Shown here piece after piece: positions 53,366 through 63,580 of a DNA stretch of 64,000 bases (its first letter is position 1; each line of letters starts with the position of its first letter). The stretch lies in contig NZ_JAGIOD010000002.1 in NCBI RefSeq assembly GCF_017876545.1, forward strand, positions 1,054,001 through 1,118,000, given 5' to 3'. Source of the DNA: Brachybacterium sacelli. GTDB taxonomy: Bacteria; Actinomycetota; Actinomycetes; Actinomycetales; Dermabacteraceae. Under the pieces are notes generated by a model, which saw only the letters and a program-made list of their open reading frames with translations, was not told the DNA's origin and searched no databases. A program made the position numbers and the translations under genes.

Positions 53366-53418
53366 GATGGCACGGTGGTGCGTCTCACAGCCGTACCCCA
53401 CAGGAAGGCAGCTCGGCC
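53366..53418 (+). promoter_or_regulatory. Upstream element conserved between the two Tat paralogues (copy 2)
   Basis: Second copy of the element at 51821-51872, with CACGGTGGTG, ACCCCACAG and the ribosome site AGGAAGG in matching positions. Confidence 0.5.
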
Positions 53419-54651
53419 ATGAGTGCCATCGCCCCCGTTCCTCCGACATCCGATCCCCAGCGCACCGCACGAGGAGGGATCGACCGCCGCACCGTGCTGC
53501 GCGGAGCCGGACTGCTCGGGGCCGTCACCGCCGGCGGCGCGACACTGGCCGCACCGCCGGCTCACGCCGCGGACGTGCCCGAGGACATCTCCCCGGACTC
53601 CTTCACCGTCACCGCGGACTACACCACCTACGCGGATCTCGTGGAGGCGCTGCTGGAGCAGGTAGGAAGCTCGAGCGTCAGCGAGCTCATGGAAGACGCG
53701 AACTACGAACGAACTCCTGTCAGCGGGGTCGTCGACGGTCAGCTCCACGGCTTCCGCTTCGAGTCCTATCACGAGGACGTCTCGCACGTCGCACCGCAGG
53801 GCATCACCACCAGCCGCGACGCCGTCGGGAGCGCGCAGGGAGGCCGGTACGAGGGCAGGCAGCTCATCGCGGTGAGCTTCTACGACAGCTCCTTCGAGGG
53901 CTGCGGGATCAATCTCATCGACTGGGATGCGGACCATCCGAACACATATCGACAGATCCTCCTGGTCGAACCCACCGAGGACGTCGACGAGCCCAGCTTC
54001 CGCGACGTCCCGATCCACGCCGGCGGCATCGCCTGGTATGGGGACTTGCTCTACGTCGCGGACACCAACCAGGGAATGCGCGTGTTCGACATGAGACGCA
54101 TCCTCACCACGGACCGCGGCGGAAAGAAGGAGCAGATCGGCCGGGTGGGGGAGACCTTCTACGCCCACCACTTCGGTTTCGCCCTCCCGCAGGTGGGCAC
54201 CATCGCCACGCACCCCGGCTCCGAGGAGCTGCTCTGGAGCACGATCTCCTTGGACAGGTCGAGCACCTCCGTGGTCATGACCGAGTACCGCTGCACGGAC
54301 TGCGACTACCCCGCCGGCACGACGCGTGCCGTCCGCTTCCCCTTCGCACCGGGCAGCACAAAATTCGCCTCGACCACGACGGCCACCGAGGCCCTCGAGG
54401 TCCCTCTCCACAACCTCAACGGTGTCGCCTCTTTCGACGGCACCTGGTGGTTCAACCAGTCCAACTCGACGAACAGGACCCTCCACGCCTGGTCCGGGAG
54501 CGGCGAGATGACCGCGCACCCCTGGGTGAACTGGGGCGAGTCGCTCAGCTACTGGCAGGACCCGAACGGACCCGATCTGCTCTGGAGCCTCCGTGAGGAG
54601 ACGGGGGACCAGCCGGTCTTCGCGGTCGGTGCCGAGGACTACGGCGTCTGA
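53419..54651 (+). CDS. Tat-exported protein of unknown function, paralogue 2
   Basis: The 410-residue protein has a Tat signal (GIDRRTVLRGAGLLGAV) and a mature domain collinear with the protein at 51873, sharing INLIDWD, PIHAGGIAWYGDLLYVADTN, CTDCDYPAGTTRAVRFPF and FDGTWWFNQSNS. Differences are spread over the whole length, so the copies have diverged under selection rather than being recent. It converges directly on recQ: its TGA and the recQ stop touch and form part of a 7+2+7 inverted repeat at 54648-54663. Confidence 0.85.
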   Translation: MSAIAPVPPTSDPQRTARGGIDRRTVLRGAGLLGAVTAGGATLAAPPAHAADVPEDISPDSFTVTADYTTYADLVEALLEQVGSSSVSELMEDANYERTPVSGVVDGQLHGFRFESYHEDVSHVAPQGITTSRDAVGSAQGGRYEGRQLIAVSFYDSSFEGCGINLIDWDADHPNTYRQILLVEPTEDVDEPSFRDVPIHAGGIAWYGDLLYVADTNQGMRVFDMRRILTTDRGGKKEQIGRVGETFYAHHFGFALPQVGTIATHPGSEELLWSTISLDRSSTSVVMTEYRCTDCDYPAGTTRAVRFPFAPGSTKFASTTTATEALEVPLHNLNGVASFDGTWWFNQSNSTNRTLHAWSGSGEMTAHPWVNWGESLSYWQDPNGPDLLWSLREETGDQPVFAVGAEDYGV

Positions 54652-54663
54652 TCAACTGATCAG
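54648..54663. terminator. Inverted repeat at the convergent stops of tat paralogue 2 and recQ
   Basis: CTGATCA-AC-TGATCAG is a perfect seven-base inverted repeat containing both stop codons. The loop is only two bases, so as a terminator it is weak; it is the only candidate at this junction. Confidence 0.3.
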
Positions 54664-56913
54664 CGCGAGGGACAGCGGCAGCACGGGCCCGGACCCTGCG
54701 CGGCGCAGCAGACGCCCGACGAGCGTCATCGTCCAGCGAGTGTCGATCTCGTCGTCGACCAGCAGGACCGGCGCGCCTTTCAGGGCGTCGATCTGCTCGA
54801 TCAGCTCCGGGGTGAGCACGAACCGGTCCCACAGCGCCGCCACCCGGAAGGCGCTGTTGCGGGCCCCGAACAGCTCCGTGGCGTCGGAGGAGGTCGGCAC
54901 GTCGCCGAGATCCTGCATCCTGCCGAGGCGGGCGATGCCCGAGGCCAGTTCCCGCACCAGGTGCGGGCGGGTCGCCGAGCCGATCCCGACCACCGCCTCC
55001 GGGCGCCGGTCCCAGCCCCAGTCCGCGAGCACCTCGACCACGCGCTGGGCGATCGCCGGGGTGAGGGAGGCGTCGACCCGGTGACCCTGCTCGTCGACGC
55101 GGAGCAGTCCCCGCAACGGCACTGCCCACCCCAGGTCCGACATCCGTGCCAGTGCCCGGCCCTCCTCGACCCGCTCGGCCGGAGCGATGTTCCCTCGCAG
55201 CGGGGCACCGGAGGCCGCGGTGATCCCGAGGCGGTCCAGACCCTGCGGCCACTGCTTACGGGGGTCCACGGGCACCCCGACGCGATCCAGCAGGCGGGAG
55301 ACCGCGTCGCGGGAGGTGTCCGCCGCCGGCTCCGCTCCGGTGGGGTGCGCGGCCTCCGGCGCGGCCGAGGGGGCGGCGGCCTCGGGGGTCGGGTACCAGG
55401 GCGGGGCGCACACGTCACAGCGTCCGCACGGAACGGCGGTGTCGTCATCGAGCTGACGGGCCAGGAACAGCATCCGGCACTGCTGCGGGTCGCCGCTGCG
55501 GAGGCGCTCGTAGTCGAGCATCGCCTGCTGCTCCTCGCGCCGGGCCCGGGCGACGTTCTCGTAGCGAGGGGCGTCGTAGCTCCAGGAGGCGCCGGTGGAG
55601 ACCCAACCGCCCCGCACCGACTCCACCGCCCCCTCGACGGCGAGCACCTTCAGCAGCAGCTCGAGGGCGCTGCGCTTGACGTCGACCCGGGCCTCGAGCG
55701 CCGGGGTGGAGACGGGACCCGATGAGGCGCCCAGCTCGGCGAGGACGGCGTCGGCGTCGGCCTGGGCGGGCATCGAGGCGGTCGCGAAGTACTCCCAGAT
55801 GGCCCGATCCTCGCGACCCGGCAGCAGCAGCACGTCGGCGGTCTCGGTCGCACGACCGGCACGACCCACCTGCTGGTAGTAGGCCACCGGGGAGCTCGGC
55901 GCCCCCAAGTGCACGACGAAGCCGAGGTCCGGCTTGTCGAAGCCCATCCCCAGAGCGCTGGTGGCCGCGAGCGCCTTGACCTCGTTGTCCTTGAGCGCTG
56001 TCTCGAGCTCGGCCCGCTCCTCGGCGTCGGTGCGGCCGGTGTAGGCGCGCACCCGGCGCTCGGGTCGGTCCAGCAGGTCCGCGAGATCCTCCGCCGCGGA
56101 GACGGTCAGGGTGTAGATGATCCCCGAGCCGGGCAGCTCGTCCAGATGGCGCACCAGGTACTCCAGGCGTGCCCGGTCATCCGGCAGCGTCAGACAGCCC
56201 AGGCGCAGCGAGTCGCGGGTGAGGGAGCCGCGCAGTGTCAGCACCGGGGCCGCGCCCTCACCCGGGGTGCCCAGCTGTTCGGCGACGTCCGCGACCACCC
56301 GGGAGTTCGCGGTCGCGGTGGTGGCGAGGACCGGCACTTCGGCGCCGAGCTCGCCGACCAGATCGCGCAGTCGCCGGTAGTCGGGACGGAAGTCGTGCCC
56401 CCAGTCGGAGATGCAGTGGGCCTCGTCGATCACCAGCAGCCCGCAGCGCGAGATCAGCCGCGGCATCTGCTCGGCCCGGAAGCGCGGGTTGACGAGGCGC
56501 TCGGGGGAGACCAGCAGGACGTCGAGCTCGTCGGCGTCGAGCGCTTCCTCGATGTCGGCCCACTCGGTGGGGTTCGCGGAGCTGATCGCCTCGGCGCGCA
56601 CGCCGGCGCGGCGCGCGGCCGAGACCTGGTCGCGCATGAGGGCGATCAGCGGGGAGATGATCAGGGCCGGGCCGGCGCCGCGGCGCCGCTGCAGCAGCGC
56701 CGCGAGGAAGTACACGGCGGACTTGCCCCAGCCGGTGCGCTGGACCACCAGCACCCGTCGGCGCTCCTCGACCAGCGCCGAGATCGCCTCGAACTGCCCG
56801 TCGTGGAAATCGGCATCGGCGCGTCCGGTGAGTGCACGCAGCGCCTCCTGCGCCTCGGTGCGCAGGTCCGGGGGAGGCGTGGGCGCTGCAGTGGCCGGGG
56901 TGGGGGAGTCCAT
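54652..56913 (-). CDS. RecQ-family DNA helicase with phosphoribosyltransferase-like C-terminus
   Basis: The 753-residue protein has helicase motifs I (QRTGWGKSA, K64), II (DEAH 163-166) and VI (YYQQVGRAGRA), and a four-cysteine zinc site (QQCRMLF, PCGRCDVC). It lacks an HRDC domain; instead residues about 560-753 end in VLLVDDEIDTRWTMT, the PRPP-loop pattern of phosphoribosyltransferases. The ATG at 56913 lies six bases after CACACT, a -10-like hexamer, suggesting a leaderless mRNA; a GTG seven codons upstream is possible. The role is DNA repair, and the tail's activity is unknown. Confidence 0.88.
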   Translation of the reverse strand: MDSPTPATAAPTPPPDLRTEAQEALRALTGRADADFHDGQFEAISALVEERRRVLVVQRTGWGKSAVYFLAALLQRRRGAGPALIISPLIALMRDQVSAARRAGVRAEAISSANPTEWADIEEALDADELDVLLVSPERLVNPRFRAEQMPRLISRCGLLVIDEAHCISDWGHDFRPDYRRLRDLVGELGAEVPVLATTATANSRVVADVAEQLGTPGEGAAPVLTLRGSLTRDSLRLGCLTLPDDRARLEYLVRHLDELPGSGIIYTLTVSAAEDLADLLDRPERRVRAYTGRTDAEERAELETALKDNEVKALAATSALGMGFDKPDLGFVVHLGAPSSPVAYYQQVGRAGRATETADVLLLPGREDRAIWEYFATASMPAQADADAVLAELGASSGPVSTPALEARVDVKRSALELLLKVLAVEGAVESVRGGWVSTGASWSYDAPRYENVARARREEQQAMLDYERLRSGDPQQCRMLFLARQLDDDTAVPCGRCDVCAPPWYPTPEAAAPSAAPEAAHPTGAEPAADTSRDAVSRLLDRVGVPVDPRKQWPQGLDRLGITAASGAPLRGNIAPAERVEEGRALARMSDLGWAVPLRGLLRVDEQGHRVDASLTPAIAQRVVEVLADWGWDRRPEAVVGIGSATRPHLVRELASGIARLGRMQDLGDVPTSSDATELFGARNSAFRVAALWDRFVLTPELIEQIDALKGAPVLLVDDEIDTRWTMTLVGRLLRRAGSGPVLPLSLALIS

Positions 56914-57045
56914 GCCCCCAGTGTGGCAAGGCACGGCGACGAACGGGATCTCGCCCCGGGAGTGTGGACGGACACGGCACCGCCGAAGCCTGTGGAGGAC
57001 CGGTGGGAGGACTCTCGCGGACCTCCCGTACGACCTCTCGACCGC

Positions 57046-57258
57046 TCAGCTCCCGGTGTCGTCCGCGCGCTCGGCCTCCAGGCGGCGCAGCCGCTCCGAG
57101 GTGGACTCGTCGTCGCGCAGCGGGTCCTCCTTGGTGGCCAGGGCGCGCCTCATGCGCTCCTCGAGCTCCTGGGCCTCGCGGATCGCCGGGTCCTGGGAGC
57201 GCTGATCGTCGTCCTCGGGATCATGGGAGTGGTAATCGACATTCGGATCGACGGACAT
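57046..57258 (-). CDS. Small charged hypothetical protein
   Basis: The 70-residue protein is very acidic with a predicted helix (IREAQELEERMRRALATKED, then ERLRRLEAERADD). AGGAAG stands before the ATG. It has no membrane segment. I do not recognise it; a small coiled-coil adaptor is possible. It lies between recQ and the GNAT gene, on the recQ strand, 132 bp upstream of recQ. Confidence 0.6.
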   Translation of the reverse strand: MSVDPNVDYHSHDPEDDDQRSQDPAIREAQELEERMRRALATKEDPLRDDESTSERLRRLEAERADDTGS

Positions 57259-57332
57259 GTCGGGCCTGCTTCCTCGGTGCGTCCTCGGATGGAGGTACGG
57301 ATTCTACCGGGGCGCTCGCTACGATCGGAGCG

Positions 57333-58157
57333 ATGACCCTTCGCGCGCCCCGTCCCGCTGCCCGCCCCCTCAGCGGCTTCCGACTTCTCGAGGCACTGAT
57401 CGCCGGATGGCGACCGTTGCAGCGCCTCGACGTCGACGGCTTCGCCCTGCTGCGCTCGCGGGGGATCACACGCCGTGCCCACAGCGCCGTCGCCCTCGAC
57501 GCCCCGGACTCCGAGGAGGCCCTGGCCCCGGCGATCGACCGGGTCCAGGGCCTGTACGAGATGGCCGGGGAGTCGCCGGCGTTCCGCGTCCTGGACCTCC
57601 ACGGGCCCGAGCGCCTCGACGCCGTCCTCGCCGAGCGCGGCTACACCCGGCAGGGGGAGAGCGAGGTGCTCACCACCGTCCTCGACGGATCGCGCCGGGA
57701 CGTCCCTCACCCCGCGGCCGAGATCCGCACCGGCGCGCTCGACGAGGAATGGTTCGAGGCGGCCTGGCGCCTCGCCCCGCGAGATGGTGAGCAGGCGCGG
57801 GAGACCCTCCACGACATCCTCGCCGGGACGCCGAGCGTGCAGGTCCTGCTGCGGGCCGACGGAGCGACCGACGCCGAACCCGTCGCCGTCGGCCGCGCGG
57901 CCCTGGTCCCGGCCGGCAGGAGCACCGCGGCGGTGCTGAACATGATCGCCGTGGACCCCGCCCATCGTCGACAGGGGCTCGGCCTCGCCCTCTCCCGCAC
58001 CCTGCTCGCCCTCGCCGCGGTCCAGGGCGCCGATCGAGCCCTGCTCGAGGTCGAGCGGGACAACGACGGGGCGAGGGCGCTGTACCGGGGCCTCGGCCTC
58101 ACCCACCTGGGCACGTATCACTACCGCGTGCGCACCGGCCCCGCCGAGCGGACCTAG
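57333..58157 (+). CDS. GNAT-family N-acetyltransferase
   Basis: The 274-residue protein ends in a GNAT domain with the acetyl-CoA loop VDPAHRRQGLGLALSRTLL and the following VERDNDGARALYRGLGLTHLG. The N-terminal half (YTRQGESEVL region) may be a degenerate second GNAT fold. Substrate unknown. TACGAT at 57320-57325 sits seven bases before the ATG, so the mRNA may be leaderless. It precedes gatC by nine bases. Confidence 0.85.
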   Translation: MTLRAPRPAARPLSGFRLLEALIAGWRPLQRLDVDGFALLRSRGITRRAHSAVALDAPDSEEALAPAIDRVQGLYEMAGESPAFRVLDLHGPERLDAVLAERGYTRQGESEVLTTVLDGSRRDVPHPAAEIRTGALDEEWFEAAWRLAPRDGEQARETLHDILAGTPSVQVLLRADGATDAEPVAVGRAALVPAGRSTAAVLNMIAVDPAHRRQGLGLALSRTLLALAAVQGADRALLEVERDNDGARALYRGLGLTHLGTYHYRVRTGPAERT

Positions 58158-58160
58158 ACT
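58155..58160 (+). promoter_or_regulatory. -10 of a leaderless gatCAB transcript
   Basis: TAGACT lies exactly six bases before the gatC ATG, so the first transcribed base would be the A of the start codon. It overlaps the end of the GNAT gene. gatC has no good ribosome site, which supports leaderless translation. Confidence 0.5.
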
Positions 58161-58166
58161 GTTCCC

Positions 58167-58463
58167 ATGCCTTCCATCGGACGAGATGACGTCGCACGCC
58201 TCGCCGACCTCGCACGGATCCAGCTCACCGAGGAGGAGATCGCCCGCTTCGCCGGGGAGTTCGACTCCATCATGGACGCTGTCGCCTCCGTCTCCGAGGT
58301 CGCCACCGAGGACGTTCCCGCGACCTCCCACCCCCTTGCCATGACGAACGTCCTCCGGGAGGACGTCGTCGAGACCACCCTGACCCAGGAGCAGGCGCTC
58401 GCCGGCGCTCCTGAGGCCCAGGACGGCCGCTTCGCGGTCCCGCAGATCCTGGGCGAGGAGTGA
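58167..58463 (+). CDS. gatC: Asp/Glu-tRNA amidotransferase subunit C
   Basis: GatC stabilises the GatAB amidotransferase that makes Gln-tRNA(Gln) and Asn-tRNA(Asn). The 98-residue protein shows [17 protein letters not shown] and [16 protein letters not shown], the family pattern. It starts the gatC-gatA-gatB operon. Confidence 0.92.
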   Translation: MPSIGRDDVARLADLARIQLTEEEIARFAGEFDSIMDAVASVSEVATEDVPATSHPLAMTNVLREDVVETTLTQEQALAGAPEAQDGRFAVPQILGEE

Positions 58464-58467
58464 GAGC

Positions 58468-59994
58468 GTGAGGACCCCCATGACATCCCGTGACATCATC
58501 CGCCGCAGCGCCGCCGCCCAGGCCGCGGCGCTCGAGGCCGGCGAGGTCTCCTCCGAGGAGCTCACCCGCGCCCACCTGGACCGCATCGCCGACGTCGACG
58601 GCGACCTCGGCGCCTTCCTCCACGTCAACACGGACGAAGCCCTGACCACCGCGAGGGACGTCGACTCCCGCCGCGCCGCCGGGGAGGAGCTGCACGGTCT
58701 CGCCGGTGTGCCCATCGCCGTCAAGGACGTGGTGGTCACCGAGGGCCAGCCCACCACCGCCGGCTCCAAGATCCTCGAGGGCTGGATCCCGCCCTACGAC
58801 GCGACCCTGGTCCAGAAGCTCCGCGCCGCCGGCCTGCCCATTCTCGGCAAGACCAACATGGACGAGTTCGCCATGGGCTCCTCCACCGAGTCCAGCGCCT
58901 ACGGCCCCACCCGCAACCCCTGGGACCGCGACCGCATCCCCGGCGGCTCCGGCGGTGGCAGCGCCGCGGCCGTCGGCGCCTACGAGGCCCCGCTCGCGAT
59001 CGGCACCGACACCGGCGGCTCGATCCGCCAGCCCGGGGCCGTCACCGGCACCGTCGGCGTCAAGCCCACCTACGGCTCGGTCTCCCGCTACGGTCTGATC
59101 GCGATGGCAAGCTCCCTGGACCAGGCCGGCCCCGTCACCCGCACCGTGGAGGACGCAGCGCTGCTGCACGAGCTCATCGCCGGGCACGACCCCCACGACT
59201 CCACCTCGCTGCCCGACCCTGTCGGCGCGTACACCCAGGCGGCACGCGGCAAGGACGTCAAGGGCCTGCGGATCGGCGTCATCGAGGAGCTCGAGGGGGA
59301 GGGCTTCGCCCCCGAGGTCCGCGCCCGCTTCACCGAGTCCCTCGACCAGCTCGAGCGGGCGGGGGCGGAGATCGTGCGGGTGGCCTGCCCGAACTTCCGC
59401 TATGCGCTGGGGGCCTACTACCTGATCATGCCCTCGGAGGCATCATCGAACCTCGCCAAGTTCGACGGCATGCGCTTCGGCCTGCGGGTGGTCCCCGAAG
59501 ACCATCCCACTGCCGAGAACGTCATGAAGGCGACCCGCGGCGCCGGCTTCGGCGACGAGGTCAAGCGCCGCATCCTGCTGGGCACCTATGCGCTGTCGGC
59601 CGGCTACTACGACGCCTACTACGGCAGCGCCCAGAAGGTGCGCACCCTGGTCCAGCGCGACTTCTCCGCCGCCTTCGAGCAGGTCGACGTGCTCGCCTCG
59701 CCCACCTCGCCCACCGTCGCCTTCCGGCTCGGCGAGAAGGTCGACGACCCGATGGCGATGTACATGAACGACATCGCCACCATCCCCGCCAACCTCGCCG
59801 GCACCCCGGGTATCTCGGTGCCCAGCGGTCTGGCCGAGGACGGACTGCCCGCCGGCATCCAGTTCCTCGCCCCGGCTCGCGCCGACGAGCGCCTCTACCG
59901 CGTCGGCGGTGCCCTCGAGGCGCTGCTCGAGGACGCCTGGGGAGGCCCCCTGCTGGCCACGGCGCCCGAACTCACCGCAGGAGCGACCCGATGA
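58468..59994 (+). CDS. gatA: Asp/Glu-tRNA amidotransferase subunit A
   Basis: GatA is the amidase that frees ammonia from glutamine. The 508-residue amidase-signature protein has [13 protein letters not shown] (catalytic lysine), the Gly/Ser-rich [11 protein letters not shown] and [11 protein letters not shown] with the catalytic serines. GTG 58468 is used; ATG 58480 is an alternative. It overlaps gatB as ATGA. Confidence 0.94.
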   Translation: MRTPMTSRDIIRRSAAAQAAALEAGEVSSEELTRAHLDRIADVDGDLGAFLHVNTDEALTTARDVDSRRAAGEELHGLAGVPIAVKDVVVTEGQPTTAGSKILEGWIPPYDATLVQKLRAAGLPILGKTNMDEFAMGSSTESSAYGPTRNPWDRDRIPGGSGGGSAAAVGAYEAPLAIGTDTGGSIRQPGAVTGTVGVKPTYGSVSRYGLIAMASSLDQAGPVTRTVEDAALLHELIAGHDPHDSTSLPDPVGAYTQAARGKDVKGLRIGVIEELEGEGFAPEVRARFTESLDQLERAGAEIVRVACPNFRYALGAYYLIMPSEASSNLAKFDGMRFGLRVVPEDHPTAENVMKATRGAGFGDEVKRRILLGTYALSAGYYDAYYGSAQKVRTLVQRDFSAAFEQVDVLASPTSPTVAFRLGEKVDDPMAMYMNDIATIPANLAGTPGISVPSGLAEDGLPAGIQFLAPARADERLYRVGGALEALLEDAWGGPLLATAPELTAGATR

Positions 59995-61514
59995 GCACCG
60001 CACAGCCCACCGCGCCGACCGCCCCGGTCGACTACGACGAGGCGATCGCCCGCTTCGACCCGGTCCTCGGCATCGAGGTCCATGTCGAGCTCGGCACCGC
60101 CACCAAGATGTTCGACGGCGCCCCCAACATCTTCGCCGCCGAGCCGAACACCGCGATCACCCCGACCTCGCTCGGTCTGCCCGGGTCCCTGCCGGTCGTG
60201 AACCGCCGCGCCGTCGAGTACGCGATCAGGATCGGCCTGGCGCTGAACTGCTCGATCGCGGAGAACTGCCGCTTCGCGCGCAAGCAGTACTTCTACCCCG
60301 ACCTGACCAAGAACTTCCAGACCTCGCAGTACGACGAGCCGATCGCCTACGAGGGCTGGGTCGATGTCGAGCTGGAGGACGGCGAGATCATCCGCGTCGA
60401 GATCGAGCGCGCCCACATGGAGGAGGACGCCGGCAAGAACACCCACGTCGGCGGCGCCACCGGGCGGATCCACGGCGCGACCCACTCCCAGGTCGACTAC
60501 AACCGCGCCGGCGTGCCGCTGGTCGAGATCGTCACCAAGCCCATCCCGGACACGAAGGGGAGGGCCCCCGAGGTCGCGGCCGCCTATGTGCGCACTTTGC
60601 GGGACATCTTCCGGGCCCTGGACGTCTCCGAGGCGAGGATGGAGCGCGGCAACGTGCGCGCCGACGTCAACGTGTCCCTGCGCGCGGACCCCTCCGCGCC
60701 GCTGGGGACCCGCTCCGAGACCAAGAACGTCAACTCCTTCCGGTCCATCGACCGCACCGTGCGCTACGAGATCTCCCGCCAGGCGGGGATCCTCGACGCG
60801 GGCGGCAGCGTGGTCCAGGAGACCCGCCACTTCCACGAGGACACCGGCGAGACCTCCTCGGGACGCCCGAAGTCCGACGCGGAGGACTACCGCTACTTCC
60901 CCGAGCCGGATCTGGTCCCTCTCGCCCCGAGCCGGGAATGGGTCGAGGAGATCCGCGGCTCCCTGCCGGAGCTGCCGGCCGCCCGCCGGCGCCGCCTGCT
61001 GGGGGAGTGGAGCTTCACCGATTTCGAGATGCGCGACGTGATCAACGCGGGCGCCCTCGATCTCCTCGAGTCCACCGTGACGGCCGGTGCGAGCCCGCAG
61101 AGCGCCCGCAAGTGGTGGATGGGCGAGCTCGCCCGCACCGCGCGCGAACAGGACGTGGACCTCGATGCGCTGGTGGTCACCCCGGCGCAGGTCGCCGAGC
61201 TGCAGGGCCTCGTGGATGCGGACAAGATCAACGACAAGATCGCCAAGCAGGTGCTCACCCGGGTCCTCGACGGCCAGGGCGACCCGACGGCGATCATCGA
61301 GCGGGAGGGTCTCGCGGTCGTCTCCGACGACTCGGTGCTCACCGGCGCCGTCGAGCAGGCCATCGCCGAGAACCCGGACGTGGTCGCCAAGATCCAGGGC
61401 GGCAAGGTGCAGGCCATCGGCGCTCTCATCGGCCCGGTCATGAAGGCCACCCGCGGCCAGGCCGACGCCGGCCGCGTGCGCGAGCTGATCATGGAGAAGC
61501 TCGGCGTGAGCTGA
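59991..61514 (+). CDS. gatB: Asp/Glu-tRNA amidotransferase subunit B
   Basis: GatB phosphorylates and amidates the misacylated tRNA. The 507-residue protein has [16 protein letters not shown], the signature [16 protein letters not shown] and the C-terminal YqeY-like helical domain ([18 protein letters not shown]). The operon indicates that this organism uses the indirect route for Gln and/or Asn charging. Confidence 0.94.
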   Translation: MSTAQPTAPTAPVDYDEAIARFDPVLGIEVHVELGTATKMFDGAPNIFAAEPNTAITPTSLGLPGSLPVVNRRAVEYAIRIGLALNCSIAENCRFARKQYFYPDLTKNFQTSQYDEPIAYEGWVDVELEDGEIIRVEIERAHMEEDAGKNTHVGGATGRIHGATHSQVDYNRAGVPLVEIVTKPIPDTKGRAPEVAAAYVRTLRDIFRALDVSEARMERGNVRADVNVSLRADPSAPLGTRSETKNVNSFRSIDRTVRYEISRQAGILDAGGSVVQETRHFHEDTGETSSGRPKSDAEDYRYFPEPDLVPLAPSREWVEEIRGSLPELPAARRRRLLGEWSFTDFEMRDVINAGALDLLESTVTAGASPQSARKWWMGELARTAREQDVDLDALVVTPAQVAELQGLVDADKINDKIAKQVLTRVLDGQGDPTAIIEREGLAVVSDDSVLTGAVEQAIAENPDVVAKIQGGKVQAIGALIGPVMKATRGQADAGRVRELIMEKLGVS

Positions 61515-61718
61515 GCCGTCCGACGAACGTCCTGCGGTCGGTCGGTCCGCGGCGCCGGGGAGGGATGCCCGGGCCGCGGGCCGGCCGTCCGCTTCTCGTG
61601 GCACGGCTCGGGAGCCGGATGAGCTGCTGGGACGTGCCGAGGAAGCGGCGGGGCAGGGGGACGGGACCCGGGGTGGTCCACCGTCCGGATGGTGACATCC
61701 GCATCTCGCATGTCGGCG

Positions 61719-61724
61719 TAGAGT
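61719..61724 (+). promoter_or_regulatory. -10 of ilvD, possibly leaderless
   Basis: TAGAGT ends seven bases before the ilvD ATG, which has no obvious ribosome site. This is the same arrangement as at gatC. The rest of 61515-61718 holds no gene I can support. Confidence 0.4.
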
Positions 61725-61731
61725 TCTTCCC

Positions 61732-63564
61732 ATGCCTCAGCTCCGCTCCCGCACCTCGACCCACGGCCGCAATATGGCCGGCGCCCGCGCCCTGTGGCGT
61801 GCGACCGGCATGAAGAGCGGCGACTTCGGCAAACCGATCATCGCGATCGCGAACTCGTACACCCAGTTCGTGCCGGGTCACGTCCACCTCAAGAACATGG
61901 GTGACCTCGTCGCCGGCGCGATCAAGGAGGCCGGCGGCATCTCCAAGGAGTTCAACACCATCGCCGTGGACGACGGCATCGCCATGGGTCATGGCGGCAT
62001 GCTCTACTCGTTGCCCAGCCGCGACATCATCGCCGACTCCATCGAGTACATGGTCAACGCCCATACGGCCGACGCCCTGGTGTGCATCTCCAACTGCGAC
62101 AAGATCACCCCGGGCCATCTGATGGCCGCGATGCGGTTGAACATCCCGGTCATCTTCGTCTCGGGCGGTCCCTCCGAGTCCGGGAAGCCGGTCGAGGGCG
62201 TCACCGAGAACCGCATCGACCTGGTCGACGCGATGGCGCTCAGCGCCGACGATTCCGTCACCGACGCGCAGCTCGCCGAGGTGGAGGAGAACGCCTGCCC
62301 CACCTGCGGCTCGTGCTCCGGAATGTTCACGGCGAACTCGATGAACTGCCTCACCGAAGTGCTGGGGCTCTCCCTGCCCGGCAACGGCACCACGCTGGCC
62401 ACCCACGCCTTCCGCAAGGAGCTCTTCCTCGAGGCCGGCCGGACGATCGTGAACCTGGCCACGCGCTACTACGAGGAGGGCGACGAGTCGGTGCTGCCGC
62501 GCTCGGTCGCGTCCCGGGCCGCGTTCTCCAACGCCATGGCCATGGACGTCGCCATGGGTGGCTCCACCAACACGATCCTGCACATCCTGGCCGTCGCGAT
62601 CGAGGCAGGGGTCGACTTCGGCCTCGAGGACATCGACCGGATCTCCCGCCTGGTGCCCACGCTCTCCAAGGTCGCCCCCAACGGCACCGCCCACGTCGAG
62701 GACGTCCACCGCGCGGGCGGCATCCCCGCCATCCTCGGCGAGCTCGACCGTGCGGGACTGCTGGACCACACGGTGCACACGGTGCACTCGCCGGACCTCT
62801 CCAGTTGGCTTGCCGAGTGGGACATCCGCGGAGGCTCCGCCTCCCCGAAGGCCGAGGCCCTGTTCCATGCCGCTCCCGGCGGCGTCCGCACCACGCAGGC
62901 CTTCTCCACGACGAACACCTGGGACGACCTGGACACCGACAGCGAGAACGGCGTGGTCCGCGCGGTCCCGCACGCCTACACCAAGGACGGCGGACTCGCC
63001 GTGCTCACGGGCAACCTGGCCCATGACGGTGCGGTGTTCAAGACCGCCGGCGTCACCGAGGACCTGTTCCACTTCGAGGGCACCGCGGTGGTCTGCGATT
63101 CCCAGGAGGAGGCCGTCCAGAAGATCCTCGACAAGACGGTCCGGGCCGGGAACGTCGTGGTGATCCGCTACGAGGGGCCACAGGGCGGTCCCGGCATGCA
63201 GGAGATGCTCTACCCGACTTCGTTCCTCAAGGGGCGCGGGCTCGGCAAGACCTGCGCCCTGATCACCGACGGCCGCTTCTCCGGGGGCACCAGCGGAGTC
63301 TCCATCGGGCACATCTCCCCGGAGGCGGCCGAGGGCGGTCTCATCGGTCTCATCGAGGACGGCGATCCGATCATCATGGACGTCGACAAGCGCCTGCTGG
63401 AGCTCGACGTCGACGAGGAGGAGCTGGCGCGCCGTCGCGCGGCCAAGGGGTCCCTGCCGTGGCGCCCCGAGCACCGTGAGCGTGAGGTGACGCAGGCCCT
63501 CAAGGTCTACGCGCACCTGGTGCGGTCGGCGACCTACGGCGCCACCCGCCGGCCTCTGGACTGA
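61732..63564 (+). CDS. ilvD: Dihydroxy-acid dehydratase
   Basis: IlvD dehydrates dihydroxy-acids in isoleucine and valine synthesis. The 610-residue protein has [12 protein letters not shown] (C118, C122) and [21 protein letters not shown] (C189, C192, C195 and C206), shown in parts. The N-terminal motif reads [13 protein letters not shown] without the third cluster cysteine, like E. coli IlvD, so an oxygen-sensitive [4Fe-4S] cluster is likely. This differs from the [2Fe-2S] enzymes that have a cysteine at that place. Confidence 0.94.
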   Translation: MPQLRSRTSTHGRNMAGARALWRATGMKSGDFGKPIIAIANSYTQFVPGHVHLKNMGDLVAGAIKEAGGISKEFNTIAVDDGIAMGHGGMLYSLPSRDIIADSIEYMVNAHTADALVCISNCDKITPGHLMAAMRLNIPVIFVSGGPSESGKPVEGVTENRIDLVDAMALSADDSVTDAQLAEVEENACPTCGSCSGMFTANSMNCLTEVLGLSLPGNGTTLATHAFRKELFLEAGRTIVNLATRYYEEGDESVLPRSVASRAAFSNAMAMDVAMGGSTNTILHILAVAIEAGVDFGLEDIDRISRLVPTLSKVAPNGTAHVEDVHRAGGIPAILGELDRAGLLDHTVHTVHSPDLSSWLAEWDIRGGSASPKAEALFHAAPGGVRTTQAFSTTNTWDDLDTDSENGVVRAVPHAYTKDGGLAVLTGNLAHDGAVFKTAGVTEDLFHFEGTAVVCDSQEEAVQKILDKTVRAGNVVVIRYEGPQGGPGMQEMLYPTSFLKGRGLGKTCALITDGRFSGGTSGVSIGHISPEAAEGGLIGLIEDGDPIIMDVDKRLLELDVDEEELARRRAAKGSLPWRPEHREREVTQALKVYAHLVRSATYGATRRPLD

Positions 63565-63580
63565 TCCACGACGCGTCCGC

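Noticed and set aside
55909..57336. 475-residue plus-strand open frame
   Set aside because: It is antisense to recQ and shows no motif.
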